Shown here: positions 38,816-63,825 of the stretch, in pieces
Layout of the letters: the number at the start of each line of letters is the position of its first letter
Numbering within the stretch: the stretch's first letter is position 1
Assembly: GCF_902635505.1 (NCBI RefSeq)
Contig: NC_045426.1
Coordinates: 307,222,874-307,286,873, forward strand
DNA from: Sarcophilus harrisii
Taxonomy: Eukaryota > Chordata > Mammalia > Dasyuromorphia > Dasyuridae
Direction: 5' to 3'
DNA length: 64,000 nucleotides
Notes under the pieces: generated by a model
Told to the model about the DNA's origin: nothing
Databases searched by the model: none
What the model saw: the letters and a program-made list of their open reading frames with translations, nothing else
Program-made: the position numbers and the translations under genes

Positions 38816-41407
38816 ATGGTGAGCAGCTGGGGTTTCTAGGAGCGTGGGGAAGTGGGAGCTGCCTGAGCGCCGGAAAGAGTCCGCTGGGGAGCTCCCCCAG
38901 CTGGGAGGCCGGACTTAGTGACTTCATCTGCGATAGGTGGAAGGAACCTGTCTTCCAGAGTGGGTTGGGGTCCCTCAGGCCTCAGGCACCTTGTCTTTGA
39001 GATCGTGATTTCAACTCAATTGAATAAATTCAGTAAATGTTTGTTAAGCATCAGAGGTAAAAGACCGCACTTGCTCATAGTTTAGTGAGAGAGACAACAT
39101 GCAAATAAAAGCAAAGCAAGCTATATGTAGCGTAAATGGGAATTAAAAGAGGAAAAGCCGTGGAATTGAGGGGTGAGGGAAGACTTCCGGCCGTGCCTGA
39201 CCTCCGAACCGGCTGCGGGTCTCGTCTTCCTCTCACCTTCCCATCCGAGGTCATTAGGCAACGAGACCACCGCCCTTTTTTATGCTATACTGGGTCATCT
39301 TGCCCGAGTCGAGGTCGCGAAGTTTTCCTTGATCCTTTGTGCTGCTCTTCCCTCCCCCAAGCCCTTGGAGGAACGGGCCCTGGGTTGTTCTTTAACTCCT
39401 CCCACTCGCCCACCCATCCCCCATTGGCCGGAAGACTCTCTTGGCTCCCAGTTAAATCATCTTAGTGCCTTTTACTAGTAGACTATCCTCCTTCCTTTAA
39501 AAAAAATGTTTTTTTTATTATTATTTTGGTTACACATATATATTAACTTTTAAAATACACATTTCTTTAAGAATCATGTTGGGCCAGAAAAATCGGAACA
39601 AAAGAGAAAAACCACGAGAGGAAAAAAAAAAAGTGAACATAGTATGGTGTTGATTTATATTCGGTCTCCATAGTTCTCTTTCTGGATGCAGATGGTGTTT
39701 TCTATCCAAAGTTTATTGGAATTGCCTTGGATTAATGAGAAGAACCAAGCCTTTCATTGTTGGTCATGGCATGATCTTGTTACTGTGTACAATGTATTCC
39801 CGGTTCTGCTGATTTTGCTCAGCATCACTTCACGTATTCTCCCTTTTCTATGACATTCGCTTGGCTGTCAGACTGGCTTTCTTGCTGCTCACAGAACGCT
39901 GGACCTCAGCATAGGTCGCTCCCCGCCCCCAGCCTGAACACTCTTCCTTCTTTTCTTCTCCCTCTTTTAGGATCCTTGGCTTCCTTCAAGGGCCATCAAA
40001 GGAAGCCTTTCGAGATTTGAATAACCTTTCTCGCTCTATTTATTGTCTTTCACATCAAATCAGTTAGCAAGTTTTTATTAAATAAAGGCCAAAAAAATTA
40101 GTCTCTGTTTTCAATTAATACATGGTCTAATGGGAAGACAAAATGCAAGCAACAGTGTACAAACAAGCTATACACCTGATAAATTGGAATTAATCAACAG
40201 AGGAAAGGCACAGAATTAAGAATTGGTAGAAACTTCCTGTGGAAGGTCAAATTTTAATTGGAACTTAAACCAGGGAGACCAGAAGAAAGAGACATTCGTA
40301 GTGTTTAGTTTGAGAAAAACATGAAGAGGTTTCTGTGAAATAATCACAGATAGGGAGCTAAGTTTTAAAGTGATGAGGTTAGACCTGAACTTTAAGGAAG
40401 ATCACTTTGATACAGGAGTGGAAGATGAATTAGAGTGGGGAGAGATTTGAAGCATTAGGAGACCAGCTAGCAGGTTCCTGAAGTAGTCTCAATGTGATAT
40501 GATAAGAGCCTGCACAGAGTGTTGACCTTGTCAGATAGGCCAATTGAGAATTGATTAAGATAGGATCAATGGAACTTTGACAGCTTATTAAATATGGGAG
40601 ATGAGAGTGAGGAGTTGAGGATAACATCTAGGTTGTGAGCCTGGGAAATTTGTGTTCTAAATATTTTTATTAATCTGTACTTACTTTTATATAAGTTGTA
40701 TACCCTTGAGGGCAAGGACTCAACTTCCCTTTTATTTTATACTGGGATTTGTGAGAGAAGTTGTTTCTTTTCCTTTTCAGGTTACCATCTTCAAAGCTGG
40801 TTTCCCAATCCGTTGGGTGGCAATGTTGCAGCCTCGATCTTGGTGTAGCAAGATGCAAGTTCCTATTTTGTCTGTGGGCAGGCCTATTTCCACATCCCCT
40901 GAAAAATCATCAGCCATAGAGACTGAAAAATTCCAGATGATTTATCGGTTTCCTGGCATCAGATTCTGTGGGTCTCTATCCCGGATGAAGATTCTGCAGA
41001 CAGGGATTACTTTGGTAATATTGCCACCTAGCTGTTATTGGTACATGCAGGATCTCATTCCCCTGGACTCCCTATTTTTCACAGGGGGTATTGCTAGCTT
41101 TGCCCTAGTGATGTTGTATTGCATTAGTCATTTCTTTCAGCGGCTTGTTGGGATCCTTTATGTGAACGAGGCTGGCACTATGTTGCGAGTGGCACACTTG
41201 ACATTCTGGGGCCGGCGTCAAGATACATATTGCCCAGTGGCCAACATAATTCCTGTATCTGAGACCAGTGAACATCCCTTTGATGTTTTCTTGAAGATGC
41301 ACCAGTATGATTGTGATCAGACCTTCTACTTAACACTGCGCTTTGGACACATCCTGGATAAGAAACGCTTTGCACAAGTATTTGGGAATCTTGATGGAAA
41401 ACGTTGA
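38816..41407 (+). CDS. TMEM186: Transmembrane protein 186 (mitochondrial complex I assembly factor), two exons
   Basis: Joining 38816-38818 with 40781-41407 gives 209 residues, close to the human 213. The start is ATG in a good context (GAGCCATGG) and is the last three bases of exon 1. GTGAGC follows as donor, and exon 2 opens after CCTTTTCAG. The N-terminus (MVTIFKAGFPIRWVAMLQPRSW) is basic and hydrophobic with no acids, like a mitochondrial presequence. Two hydrophobic segments lie at about residues 73-90 and 100-120. The conserved block RLVGILYVNEAGTMLRVAHL, then FWGRRQDTYCP, follows. TMEM186 is known as an inner-membrane member of the MCIA complex that builds complex I. It is divergently transcribed from PMM2. 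Identification comes from the conserved block and the synteny. Confidence 0.94.
39494..39850 (-). mobile_element. L1-type LINE 3' end
   Basis: GAACAAAAGAGAAAAACCAC, TCTCCATAGTTCTCTTTCTG, GGAATTGCCTTGGATTAATG, GTTACTGTGTACAATGTATT and CTGATTTTGCTCAGCATCAC are the antisense of a marsupial L1 3' end. Confidence 0.72.
40050..40660 (-). mobile_element. L2 LINE fragment
   Basis: AAGTTTTTATTAAATAAAGG, ACAAACAAGCTATACACCTG, TTAGACCTGAACTTTAAGGA, AGATCACTTTGATACAGG and CTAGGTTGTGAGCCTGGG follow antisense L2 order over 600 bp. Confidence 0.65.
40781..41407 (+). CDS. TMEM186: TMEM186 exon 2 (residues 2-209)
   Basis: The open frame extends upstream of the acceptor to an ATG at 40706, but that part lies in the intron before CCTTTTCAG. 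The coding exon begins with GTT ACC ATC and ends CGT TGA. All recognisable TMEM186 sequence lies here. Confidence 0.93.
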   Translation, partial: VTIFKAGFPIRWVAMLQPRSWCSKMQVPILSVGRPISTSPEKSSAIETEKFQMIYRFPGIRFCGSLSRMKILQTGITLVILPPSCYWYMQDLIPLDSLFFTGGIASFALVMLYCISHFFQRLVGILYVNEAGTMLRVAHLTFWGRRQDTYCPVANIIPVSETSEHPFDVFLKMHQYDCDQTFYLTLRFGHILDKKRFAQVFGNLDGKR

Positions 41408-42044
41408 TGATTTGGTAGGAAAAACTCCTGCACTTTAGGGAATGCTCTTTCACTGTAGCTTTATCTCCCAAGGCTTAAACTAGAGGAGGTTAAGAGGAAA
41501 GAAACTTGAGTGTTTGGTTGCAATCAACAAAGATCTATGTGCCATGCACTTGTCTTTCAAAGTCAAAAGATACGTGAACTAGAAGCAGACCTAAGTTTCT
41601 GGTAAAACAACTGCTGAACAGATTTTGAAAAAGCAGTACTCAATGGAACCATGAAACTGCTTTTAGTGATGCAGTAGGAATTGATTTTTTTCTACTTGTG
41701 TACTTTTTCTGGAAAAAGGCAGTTTGATTTTCTGGAGAGAAAGTTGTCTGGACACAGTGGATCCTTTTCCTGCTTTGACTGATTATAATGGCCATTTTGG
41801 CATATGAATGTCATTTAATCTATCAAAAAGAAAGTATTATTATGCTGATAGATAGTAAATGCTTGAGGAAGACAGGACTAGTATAAAAACACGGTTATTT
41901 CATCCCTCTCAGAAAGGCAACTTTGTGTACTTCCCAGAAACATGATTGAAATCAAAGATTAGCATAAGATCATAACTGAGAATTATTACTATTATTTTTT
42001 ACCTTTCAGAGATTTAAATAATCATACACTGTTGATTACAACCT

Positions 42045-42050
42045 AATAAA
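42045..42050 (+). terminator. TMEM186: TMEM186 polyadenylation signal
   Basis: An AATAAA is followed within 30 bp by TGTTGTGG and TTGTTCATGT, a GT/T-rich downstream element. It would give a 3' UTR of about 650 bp. Confidence 0.7.
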
Positions 42051-42834
42051 AATGTTGTGGGAGTTGAGTCATTTGTTCATGTATTTCTGTTTTTTTACAG
42101 AGCTTCAGCAAGGCAGCATAATCCATTGGGTGATGTTGCAGGTAGGAAGAGGGATAAACCATCATTTAACTTTTAAGAAGTTTAAGTTAAAACTTAACTT
42201 CATTAAATTTTAATGAGGATCTTCAACAGGTGTTATCTACCACAGAGTCAGGTTTCCGGGATGGGGGAAAGCTGCAGTAACTTGATTCATGACAAAAGAA
42301 TTAAAAGGGGCCCTTTGCAAGTACTTCAAGAAAATCATGAGATGAATCAGCCTGTAAAATATGAAAGCAGCATTTCAGGTGTTCTTAAATTAGTCCACTT
42401 ACTTGCATAATCATGACATATGAAGGGACTTTAATTCATTGATGAATTTGCTCCATGTCAACAAGATGGGAGGAGAGGCAAAAGAATAATACAAGTCATT
42501 CAAGGAAAGAGCAAGTGTAGGAGGAAGAACTGGAAAAAAAGGTTATAATTTATAAGGACAAAAGAAAAAATGTTTTCCTACCATTTTTGTTCATTTTACA
42601 TTGATAAATGTATATGAAAGATCATAAGTTTACCTGTAAGTTTTCAGAGTAAGTAGCTCTTCAACAGTCACTTAAGAAGATAGTAACTTTGGATCACAAG
42701 ATTCAGAACTATAAGCCAGGAATAATTTCAGTAAGAAGCACTTTTTTTCAGAACATAGGCATTTATGCTGTCCCTCAAACATAAAGCTGCTGTTATTAAT
42801 TATCAAGGTATGCCAAGTTACTTTTTAGTAATGG

Positions 42835-42965
42835 GGCATGGTGTAATGACCTTGGAACCTCTGCCTCAGTTTCCTCATTTGTAAAACGAAGAAGTTGTAA
42901 ATGGTAGCTTCAAAGGTCTTTTCTAGCTTTAAATGTATGAGCCTAGTAGAAAGATTTGAGACTAA
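42835..42965 (+). repeat. MIR-like SINE 3' part
   Basis: TGCCTCAGTTTCCTCATTTG, TAAAACGAAGAAGTTGTAAA and AAGGTCTTTTCTAGCTTTAA match the family. Confidence 0.65.
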
Positions 42966-43587
42966 ATGTACACTGGACAAATGTGCACTAGCAGATAGGA
43001 GACTTAGGTTCCAAGTCTGTCTCTGCCACTAAGGAATTGTGTGAACTAGAAGAGTCCCAAGTTCTTTTGAGCTCTTACATTGTGGTTCATGCAATACCAC
43101 CAGAGGGCGCAAAAAAGCACATTATGATCATCTTAAACTTAACCATACTGCAATAAACAAAATTAAAAAACAACTGTAAGAAAACTGACTTTTTCAACTC
43201 AATTCTGGCAATTGCCCCAATTCTTTATCATCATTAGAACCTCTGAAGTCTAGTCCATTCCTTACCTAATCATAAATTCTATTTAGACTAGTCAACCAAA
43301 CTTAAAAAAAGGATGTGATTAACTGATTGAAGAATTGTTTTCCAAGTAATAAAATAATTTGCTTTTTAAGTGAGTAAGCCAACCTTACACACATTATAAA
43401 ACAGCAAGGAAAAGCAAATTAATTCTGTGGTATGTCAGCATCTGTAATTTGTACAATGAATTGAGCCCTTTATAAACAACAACCTTCAGAGGATAGAATT
43501 AATGCTTGGGGTTATAGGTGACTATATTATATTAATATGCTTGTGTAATTTAAGAAAATTATTTTATGTGTGGTCCTTTCTTTTAAG

Positions 43588-43765
43588 TAGATTCTACTTT
43601 ATTTTTTTTTTGCTGAGGCAATTGGGGTTAAATAACTTGCCCAGGGTCACACAGCTAGAAGTGTTAAGTGTCTGAGGGCAGATTTGAACTCAGGACCTCC
43701 TAACTTCAGGGCTGGTGCTCTATCTACTGTGCTGCCTAGATGCCCCAAATAGCTTCTACTTTTAA
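43588..43765 (-). repeat. WSINE1-like CORE-SINE with imperfect target duplication
   Basis: TAGATTCTACTTTA on the left and TAGCTTCTACTTTT on the right are diverged target copies. Between them lie GCTGAGGCAATTGGGGTTAA, GGGTCACACAGCTAGAAGTG and GGGCTGGTGCTCTATC. It is older than the copy at 35270. Confidence 0.82.
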
Positions 43766-43784
43766 TGGAGATGGAAGCCTAAAG

Positions 43785-43965
43785 TCTAGAGTATAGAGAA
43801 GACCTCAGTTTGAATGCTTCCTTAGACATTTACTAGATGAATGACCCAAAGAAGTTATTTAACTTTGGGGCCTTAATTCTCCTCATCTATAACACGGGGG
43901 AGTTGTATTAGATAACTTCAGTCCCTTTTAGTTCCAGATTTGTGATTCTATGATACTGTCCAAGA
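43785..43965 (+). repeat. THER1/MIR-like CORE-SINE
   Basis: AAGACCTCAGTTTGAATGCT, TAATTCTCCTCATCTATAAC, GGAGTTGTATTAGATAACTT and TTTGTGATTCTATGATACTG are in order. Confidence 0.65.
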
Positions 43966-44059
43966 ATTGGTCTTTTGCAGACAAACTTGTTTTTGATAAT
44001 TTATGAACTTGGTGTTTACATACTTTCAAGGTTAGCAAGTGTGTTATATATTATCTTCT

Positions 44060-44240
44060 TTTATCCTCAGTAACCATGTGTGATTCACTTACAGATGAAG
44101 AAAATGGGGTTGAGTAATATTCAGGGATAGGCCCAAGGTTGTATAACTAGTAATGTCTGAGGATGGTTTTGAATTCCAGTCTTCCTAACTCCCAAGTTCA
44201 TAGTTCTATACATTGGATCCCCTGGCTGTCTATGCTGCAT
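44060..44240. repeat. MON/MIR-like SINE
   Basis: ACAGATGAAGAAAATGGGGT, GGCCCAAGGTTGTATAACTA, GTCTGAGGATGGTTTTGAAT and CAGTCTTCCTAACTCCC match the family. Confidence 0.6.
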
Positions 44241-44559
44241 TATGTCATTGGGTCTCTTTACTGGTTCTGCTTTCTTGGTATACTGGCCATGGACCCTCCT
44301 ACTCAGGGGACACCACTGATATATGCAGTCACCCCTCTCACCCCTCTCTGGATCTGTGACCCAGAACTGGGGAGTGGGCAACAAAGCTGTAAGTTTGGGC
44401 TTGTCCCTGTGCCTATTTTGAATTGGTTCAGGTTTGGGGGGAGAAGGGGATGGGGAGAGGCCCAATATGGGTTTGGGACTTCCTCTTGTCTTGGTGCAGT
44501 CTCTTTCTAAGCACTGAAGTGCTTGCCTAGAGAGTGGGGAGTGGGCAGGGATGGTTGGA

Positions 44560-45380
44560 GAAACCAGACATTATCTTGCTCATTTCAGTCATGTTGCTCC
44601 TTGAGGGCTGGGACTGTTGATTTTTGTGCATGATGCCTTATATGTAGGTGCTTAATAAATATTGTTCGTCGAAATAATTCCCATGTACTGGAATCTTAAA
44701 TGGCAATTCAGATTCCTTTTCCTAGCATTAAAGGCCCTTCAGAAGGTGACAATATTCTATTGTTCCAAGCCCATCTCATATTTTTCTGCTCTTTCTTCTA
44801 TCCTTATGTTACCAACCTTATGTTACCAACTAAATGATGGTTCACTATACTCCTTATACTTACATTGTGGTTCATGCACATATGTATATATGTGTATAAG
44901 GATAAGAAAAGACTCACCACCACTAGAATTGGCTTTTTCTTTTTTACCTTTGACCTTTCTCCCCTCCCCTTGGCCCTGGCTATTGTAAAACTCATGAGAT
45001 GGCCTCTAACAACTCCTGATGACACAGTGGATCAGGCCTTAACATCTGTCATAATGTGGCTTACTAAGGTCTTCTTAGTTGGTCTTGCTTTTTGCTTCTC
45101 CCATAGCATTTTGCTTGTACCTCTCCAACACACAATATATTAATTGCTATTGAAGTACAGGGACTTACCCCTCCCCCCCCTTTTTTTTTTAACATCCAGC
45201 ACATTTTAAACACATAGTACTTAATAATTGTTGAATAATTGCAGACCTCATCCCTCCTACTTGACCAGCTCCTTGAGGGTAGCTATTGCCTTATTTGAAC
45301 TTTGTAACACCCCAGGCACCCAGCAAAATGCTCTGCACATAGTAGATCCTTAATAAATATCAAACTGAAGTGAATTCAGT
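44560..45380 (+). mobile_element. L2 LINE 3' ends (at least two copies)
   Basis: CTCCTTGAGGGCTGGGACTG...GTAGGTGCTTAATAAATATT (to about 44668) and CTCCTTGAGGGTAGCTATTG...ACATAGTAGATCCTTAATAA (to about 45360) are two separate L2 3' ends in tandem. Confidence 0.7.
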
Positions 45381-45549
45381 GTAGTGACAGAATATTTTTT
45401 GCTAAAGATGAGACTTATCCAATAATAGGCCTTATCTGTATTTGTTGAATTTAAGTTGATTCAATAAATATTCATTTGATGATATGAAAGACAGTGCTAG
45501 GTGTCTGGCATGCACAATAAAAATGTGACACAATTACTGGGGTTGCATC

Positions 45550-45765
45550 AAGAATAACTTGCAGTCAAGAGTTCAGATAGGTCCTCAGATACTAGCTGTG
45601 TGATCTTGGGCAAGTCAGCTTAACCTCTGCCAGCCTCACTTTCCTCATCTGGAGGATATCATGGAGATAAAAGCAATATCTACTTTCAGGGTTGTTATAA
45701 GGATTGAATAAAATAGTATTTGTAAAGTATCTTGCAGACTTAAAGCACTATTATTTTTTTTAAAT
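45550..45765 (+). repeat. MIR-like SINE, near full length
   Basis: TAGCTGTGTGATCTTGGGCA, AGTCAGCTTAACCTCTG, CTTTCCTCATCTGGAGG and AAAGCACTATTATTTTT are typical. Confidence 0.7.
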
Positions 45766-46339
45766 ACCATAGCCTGCCTTTAAGGATCAGGACCAGACTT
45801 TATACATTAGCTAGCCAATATCATTTCAGTAGACATGGAAGACCTCTAACATCATGGACTGCAACTTATTTGGCAGGCTAGTTATTGTTCGTTGGTTTGT
45901 ATTTGCCAAAATTAAAAAGTAACTAGGATTACAGTTTTTTAATTGGTGTTTTATGGCTTGTAGGTCTATATCTTGAAAGTAATAGGGGATCCTTTAATAT
46001 TCCTCCCTCCCTAGTGCCCAACATAAACACCAGAGTCCAATTTTTATGGCCTTGTTTTGATCCTATTCCGTTCAACTATAACATCCTGTGTTATTAAAGT
46101 TAATCAGGAGGTTTTACTACCTCTGGCTGTGTTTATATAGAGCTGTTTATGAAACAGTCATATTACTGATTAACAGCATAAGTTTACTCTAGGATTCATT
46201 TAGGGTTATAAATTACTCAGATACGAAGATTCATATTTAAGAGTAAAAAATATCTTTATAGAAGTGCTATATAGTTGTTTTAGAGGACAAGAAGATATGT
46301 CTAGTTATCCATTTTAGTGGAAAGGAGAAAGAAAAAGAA

Positions 46340-46460
46340 AATACAAAAAAGGAATGGGTTCAAATTCGGTTTCTGCTACTTTATGACCTTGGACAAAATT
46401 GTTTAACCTCTTGAAATCTGTTTCTTTAGCTTTAAAAAGGAGGGGATTGGTTTAGAAGTG
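46340..46460 (+). repeat. MIR-like SINE fragment
   Basis: ATGGGTTCAAATTCGGTTTC, TTATGACCTTGGACAAAATT and TTTAACCTCTTGAAATCTG match the family. Confidence 0.55.
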
Positions 46461-46734
46461 TCAACAACTTGACTTGCAACACTCTGGCCCAAACCAGATT
46501 AAAATTTAATATTTAACAAAATAATTAAAAATATAAGAAAACATAGTTAATAACAAGATTTTGAAACTAAAGCAATATGCAGTCCATAGGGATTCTTAAT
46601 GTATGGCTTAGTTGGCCTTGGTTCTATTCAAGTTTGACTGCATAAGATGATTACTAACCTAGTGTTTTTTTATATCACAATACTAAAGACACAATGCAAA
46701 GAGCCCTCATTAAGGCAAAATCTCAATTGCTTAA

Positions 46735-47040
46735 AAAAAAAATGTCTAAATTCCAATAGACTTGGGATGGAAAATGCCATCTGTTTCTAGAGAGAGAACT
46801 ATAGAAATTGAATGTGGATTGACCCATAGTATTTTTTACCTCTTTTGTTTGTTTGCTTTTTCTTTCTCATGGTTTTTTCCCTTTTGGTCTGATTTTTCTT
46901 GCACAGCATAACAAATCTGGAAATGTGTTTAAAATTGCTTGCTGTCTTGGGGATGGGAGAAGAGAAAAATTTACAAAAATAAATGTTGAAAATTATCTTT
47001 ACATGCATTTGGAAAGATAAAATACTATTGAGAAAAATAA
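46735..47040 (+). mobile_element. L1-type LINE 3' end
   Basis: GATGGAAAATGCCATCTGTT, TCTCATGGTTTTTTCCCTTT, GGTCTGATTTTTCTTGCACA, TTGCTTGCTGTCTTGGGGAT and AAATGTTGAAAATTATCTTT in order, ending at the CATTTGGAAAGATAAAATAC block. Confidence 0.75.
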
Positions 47041-47539
47041 TCAGGAAAACTAAATTTTGCTGAGAGGCATCATAGATAATGAAGTAAAATTAGTATTAAA
47101 CATATATGGACCAAATGTCATAGCATCCAAAGTCTTAAATAAATGTGTTACAATAGTAAAAAAAGAAGTGTCTATTTGACATCTACTAAACCTCCCCTCA
47201 ATTGCTGTTAAAATCTTCCTGATAAGATCTTTTCACCTAATATATTGACATTGACCACCATCCCCATAGATCCTTAGAAACCCAAGTGTTACTGCTGTGA
47301 AAGAGATAGCATTTTCATTAGAGATACTCAATTATAAATATTTTATTTAAGAATATTGATTGACACAGGAAATGGATTTAATTCAAGGAATTGTGTACAT
47401 GGTTAGCAGTTACATTGTAGTGTATTACAAGTGTAATTAGTTTCTTTGACATTTATTTGGCAATGTCCACAGAACACTGTAAACAATATCACTTCTTATG
47501 CTTAGGTATGCAGTGCTCTCTATTGTCTATCATGAGCTG

Positions 47540-47540
<1 letters not shown>

Positions 47541-47596
<56 letters not shown>

Positions 47597-47640
47597 CACA
47601 TATATATGTTTATATATATGTGTGTTTTGCACAATTTTAC
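47541..47640. repeat. (TA)n / TATATG microsatellite
   Basis: About 20 uninterrupted TA units, then a diverging TATATG/TATACA stretch. A short open frame across it (from 47498) is a product of the repeat. Confidence 0.93.
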
Positions 47641-47999
47641 ATGGTTACTGAGTGTCAGTAAAAATTATAAAAAAACACCCATTTATAATAAAAGTGAGGA
47701 TGTGAATAGGACTCGATATTACTGGACCTTGTTTTCTGTAAAAGTACATGACTTGCTAGAGACATTTACTAAAATCTACTAAATTGATATGTTTCACGAG
47801 CTAATTTCCAGTTGTTGGCCAATGAAGGTCTTCCTCAATTGATCTGCCCTTAATGATTGCATGCCTGCTAGGTCTACTGTGACAACAGGTTTGTTGAATC
47901 TTCCTGTTTATTACATCACAATCCTTTGTGTTTTATGAGTCTTAAATCTTTGATTATAAAATTATTTTCCTCTAGCTTTTACAAGCCATTTTTCCTCAA

Positions 48000-50320
48000 T
48001 GGACTTTCCAGGGTACCCATTATGCCTTGGGTCAACATACACCTGTTAAAAAAGCATTTAAAAACATATGCTAGAAGGAACTTTCCTTGGTAATGAATGA
48101 ATAATATCCAAGGAAACTACTTTGTAGATGAAATAATTAGATTCCCAGGTCAACCCTAGAGAGAAGACAGCATAAAATTGAACCCAGTCTCCTCACCCAA
48201 GAAAATGAAATTATCATTTTAAATCCTGGCTAAGAAAGCCTTTGAGAGAGTTCTACAACCTCATTCACTAAAACATTTCATTTATGTCTAAAAGTTGGCT
48301 AAAGTCCATAGTAGGGAAGAACACTTAGCAAATTTATGAATTGTGTTTTTGTTTATAGATATAGTTCAATATGCCTTTATTAGAGATATCAGCATATGAA
48401 ACTATTGGCTGAGTCTGGGTCCCTAGTATTAAATGCAAAAGGTAAGGAAGTAAGTCAGACATTCTCTTTTTTTGTATGGGTGATAATGGCTCTAATTAAG
48501 GCAGAATTTTTATACTTAAAAAAAATCTAAACAGCCTTAAGGATAAAAATGCCAGCAGCTATAATTTCTGAATTTGCTAATTCTGTTTATAGATAATAGC
48601 TAGCATTCAGACTTCTTTAAAAAGATTTATATGGATGTCTGATGGTCTCTAGAGACTTTAATGATATTTTGAGATCTTTGGGTGAAATGTTACAAAAGGG
48701 CCAAGTGCTTAGCCTTATCATGCCCATTTTATATAATGTTAAATGGATGCACCAGAAAATGAAATGATTAGCTCATAGTTAACAAATGACAGGGATAGAA
48801 GAGACCATTAACTCTGGTTTTGTGCTTCAGGTTGATCAGTGTAGGATGATAATCACCATCTAGAGCTAGTCAGTTCAAATTGTTTTCAAATTAAAATAAT
48901 GCTAAATTAATCTCGGGCACCATCCAATTATGTAAGAGAAAGAAAATCAATATTAGCATAATCTACATTCTAAGAAAATATCTTGAGAATTTTGAATAGC
49001 AACACAATGAAGCCACCCAAAACAAATCAGCAATTAACAGGTTAACATTCCACATTTAACAGCTTTTGCACATTAATCAATAAATCTCTTTAATATGAAT
49101 GTTTCCCTCAAGAAGAATCTAGTCAAGCAACAGACTTAACTCTGCATAACAGCTATGCCTTTCACAGAGCTCCTCAGAAATGAAGCAGATGTTGAGAAAC
49201 AACAAGTACACAAAGAGTAATGTTTTCATGGGTGTGGGAAAAGGTTTAGGATGGGAATGGGGGAAAGATCTCTAATATTTATAGAGTGTATCAGAGGCAA
49301 GAGGATTAAGTTATTCTGTGGCCCCTGTTTCCAAGTATTGCCTTCCCAGGAGTGAGGCTGCAGAATCGTGCTTCAGATCCTTCCCTTGTATCCCTGTGGA
49401 AACTCAGAGATGGAGATTCTTGTGTAGGGATATGAAATTCAACATCATGAACAAGCAATTGGAATGACATGTATGTGGAAATGGGAGTCTGTCTGAAGTC
49501 CAAGGCAGCAGTAATGTTTCCTTTGCTCCTTCCCTTCTCATCCTCTTTTCTCTTTATCAAGCTCCTAGTGATACCTTGGACCTTCCCTGGCCTCTGATGG
49601 CAGACCTTTTGGCAAAACTCAAGCACTTACCCCTCCACTGGAGATAAATTTACTGGAAAGATAAAATAAAAGCTGACTATCAAGCCAGTCAGATGAAGTC
49701 CCCTGGGGGCCAGGTCACATCTGGTAGTGAACTGACATTTCTAAGAGGGCCAGCAGTCCCCTTTTTCCACTTCCTTGACCTGACCTCATCACTTTGCAGT
49801 TGAAATACAATTTTATCCCTTAGTTCTGTACTTCAAGGAATCTTCCTATGTCCCCTGTAGGGCTGGACTAGAATAATCCCATTTTATTTTATTTTGCATA
49901 GGGAGGAAATTAAACAAACTGGCCACTGAAGGGATATGATACCAGACCTGAAACTCAGTAGTTTTCTAACTCCCGGGCCCATGCACAGATCTTGTGTCTG
50001 GCTTTAAGAGAAATTTAGGCAAGGTGCTGGCAGCCTCCACCCAAAGACTGCGTGTGTCCAGGGCACTGTTGAAATCAGCATGTGCTATGGGCTTAGTTGG
50101 AAAGAGGACCCAAACCAATCCCCTCTTCTTCCTTCTATCTCCCCAAACCACCTAATACACCCCACCCACCCATACAACCCAACCCAACCAAACAAAAAAC
50201 AGCCCTCCAGTTTTTGGATTCATCTTTTGGTACTTTAAGTGAAAACATGAAATAGGCAAACTAATCAATTTGACAGTTGTGGAGATTGAGACCTTCTCAG
50301 TGCAATGGAAAAATAATCCT
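48000..50320 (-). other. ABAT: Probable ABAT 3' UTR and downstream flank
   Basis: This stretch shows few recognisable repeats, and human ABAT has a 3' UTR of several kilobases. A minus-strand AATAAA lies at 49888-49883. Others occur further on, so the end cannot be fixed from sequence alone. Confidence 0.4.

Positions 50321-63825
<13,505 letters not shown>

Larger units (their letters stand above)
38819..40780 (+). other. TMEM186: TMEM186 intron 1
   Basis: A single 1.96-kb intron. It holds the CpG-rich tail of the promoter (to about 38900), L2 fragments at about 39010-39180 and 40050-40660, a GC-rich unique stretch at 39180-39480 and an L1-type LINE fragment at 39494-39850. Confidence 0.8.
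41408..47999. other. TMEM186-ABAT intergenic region
   Basis: No gene is supported between the TMEM186 3' UTR (to about 42070) and the ABAT 3' region. It is mostly repeats listed separately. The stretch 44240-44530 is GC-rich for its surroundings and unassigned. Confidence 0.5.

Noticed and set aside
39136-39478. 109- and 101-residue open frames in TMEM186 intron 1
   Set aside because: GC-rich intronic sequence beginning in an L2 fragment. No recognisable domain, and two frames are open at once.
40706-40780. In-frame ATG upstream of TMEM186 exon 2
   Set aside because: It lies before a strong CCTTTTCAG acceptor, and the exon 1 ATG joins in frame, so this stretch is intron.
44121-44510. Overlapping 114- and 115-residue open frames on opposite strands
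   Set aside because: They mirror each other in a GC-rich patch partly made of a SINE, have no splice or start context, and resemble no family I know.
47498-47782. 94-residue open frame with a long IYIYIY run
   Set aside because: It is the translation of the TA microsatellite.
49306-49626. 106-residue - strand open frame
   Set aside because: It lies in the probable ABAT 3' UTR, has no homology that I recognise and no splice signals.
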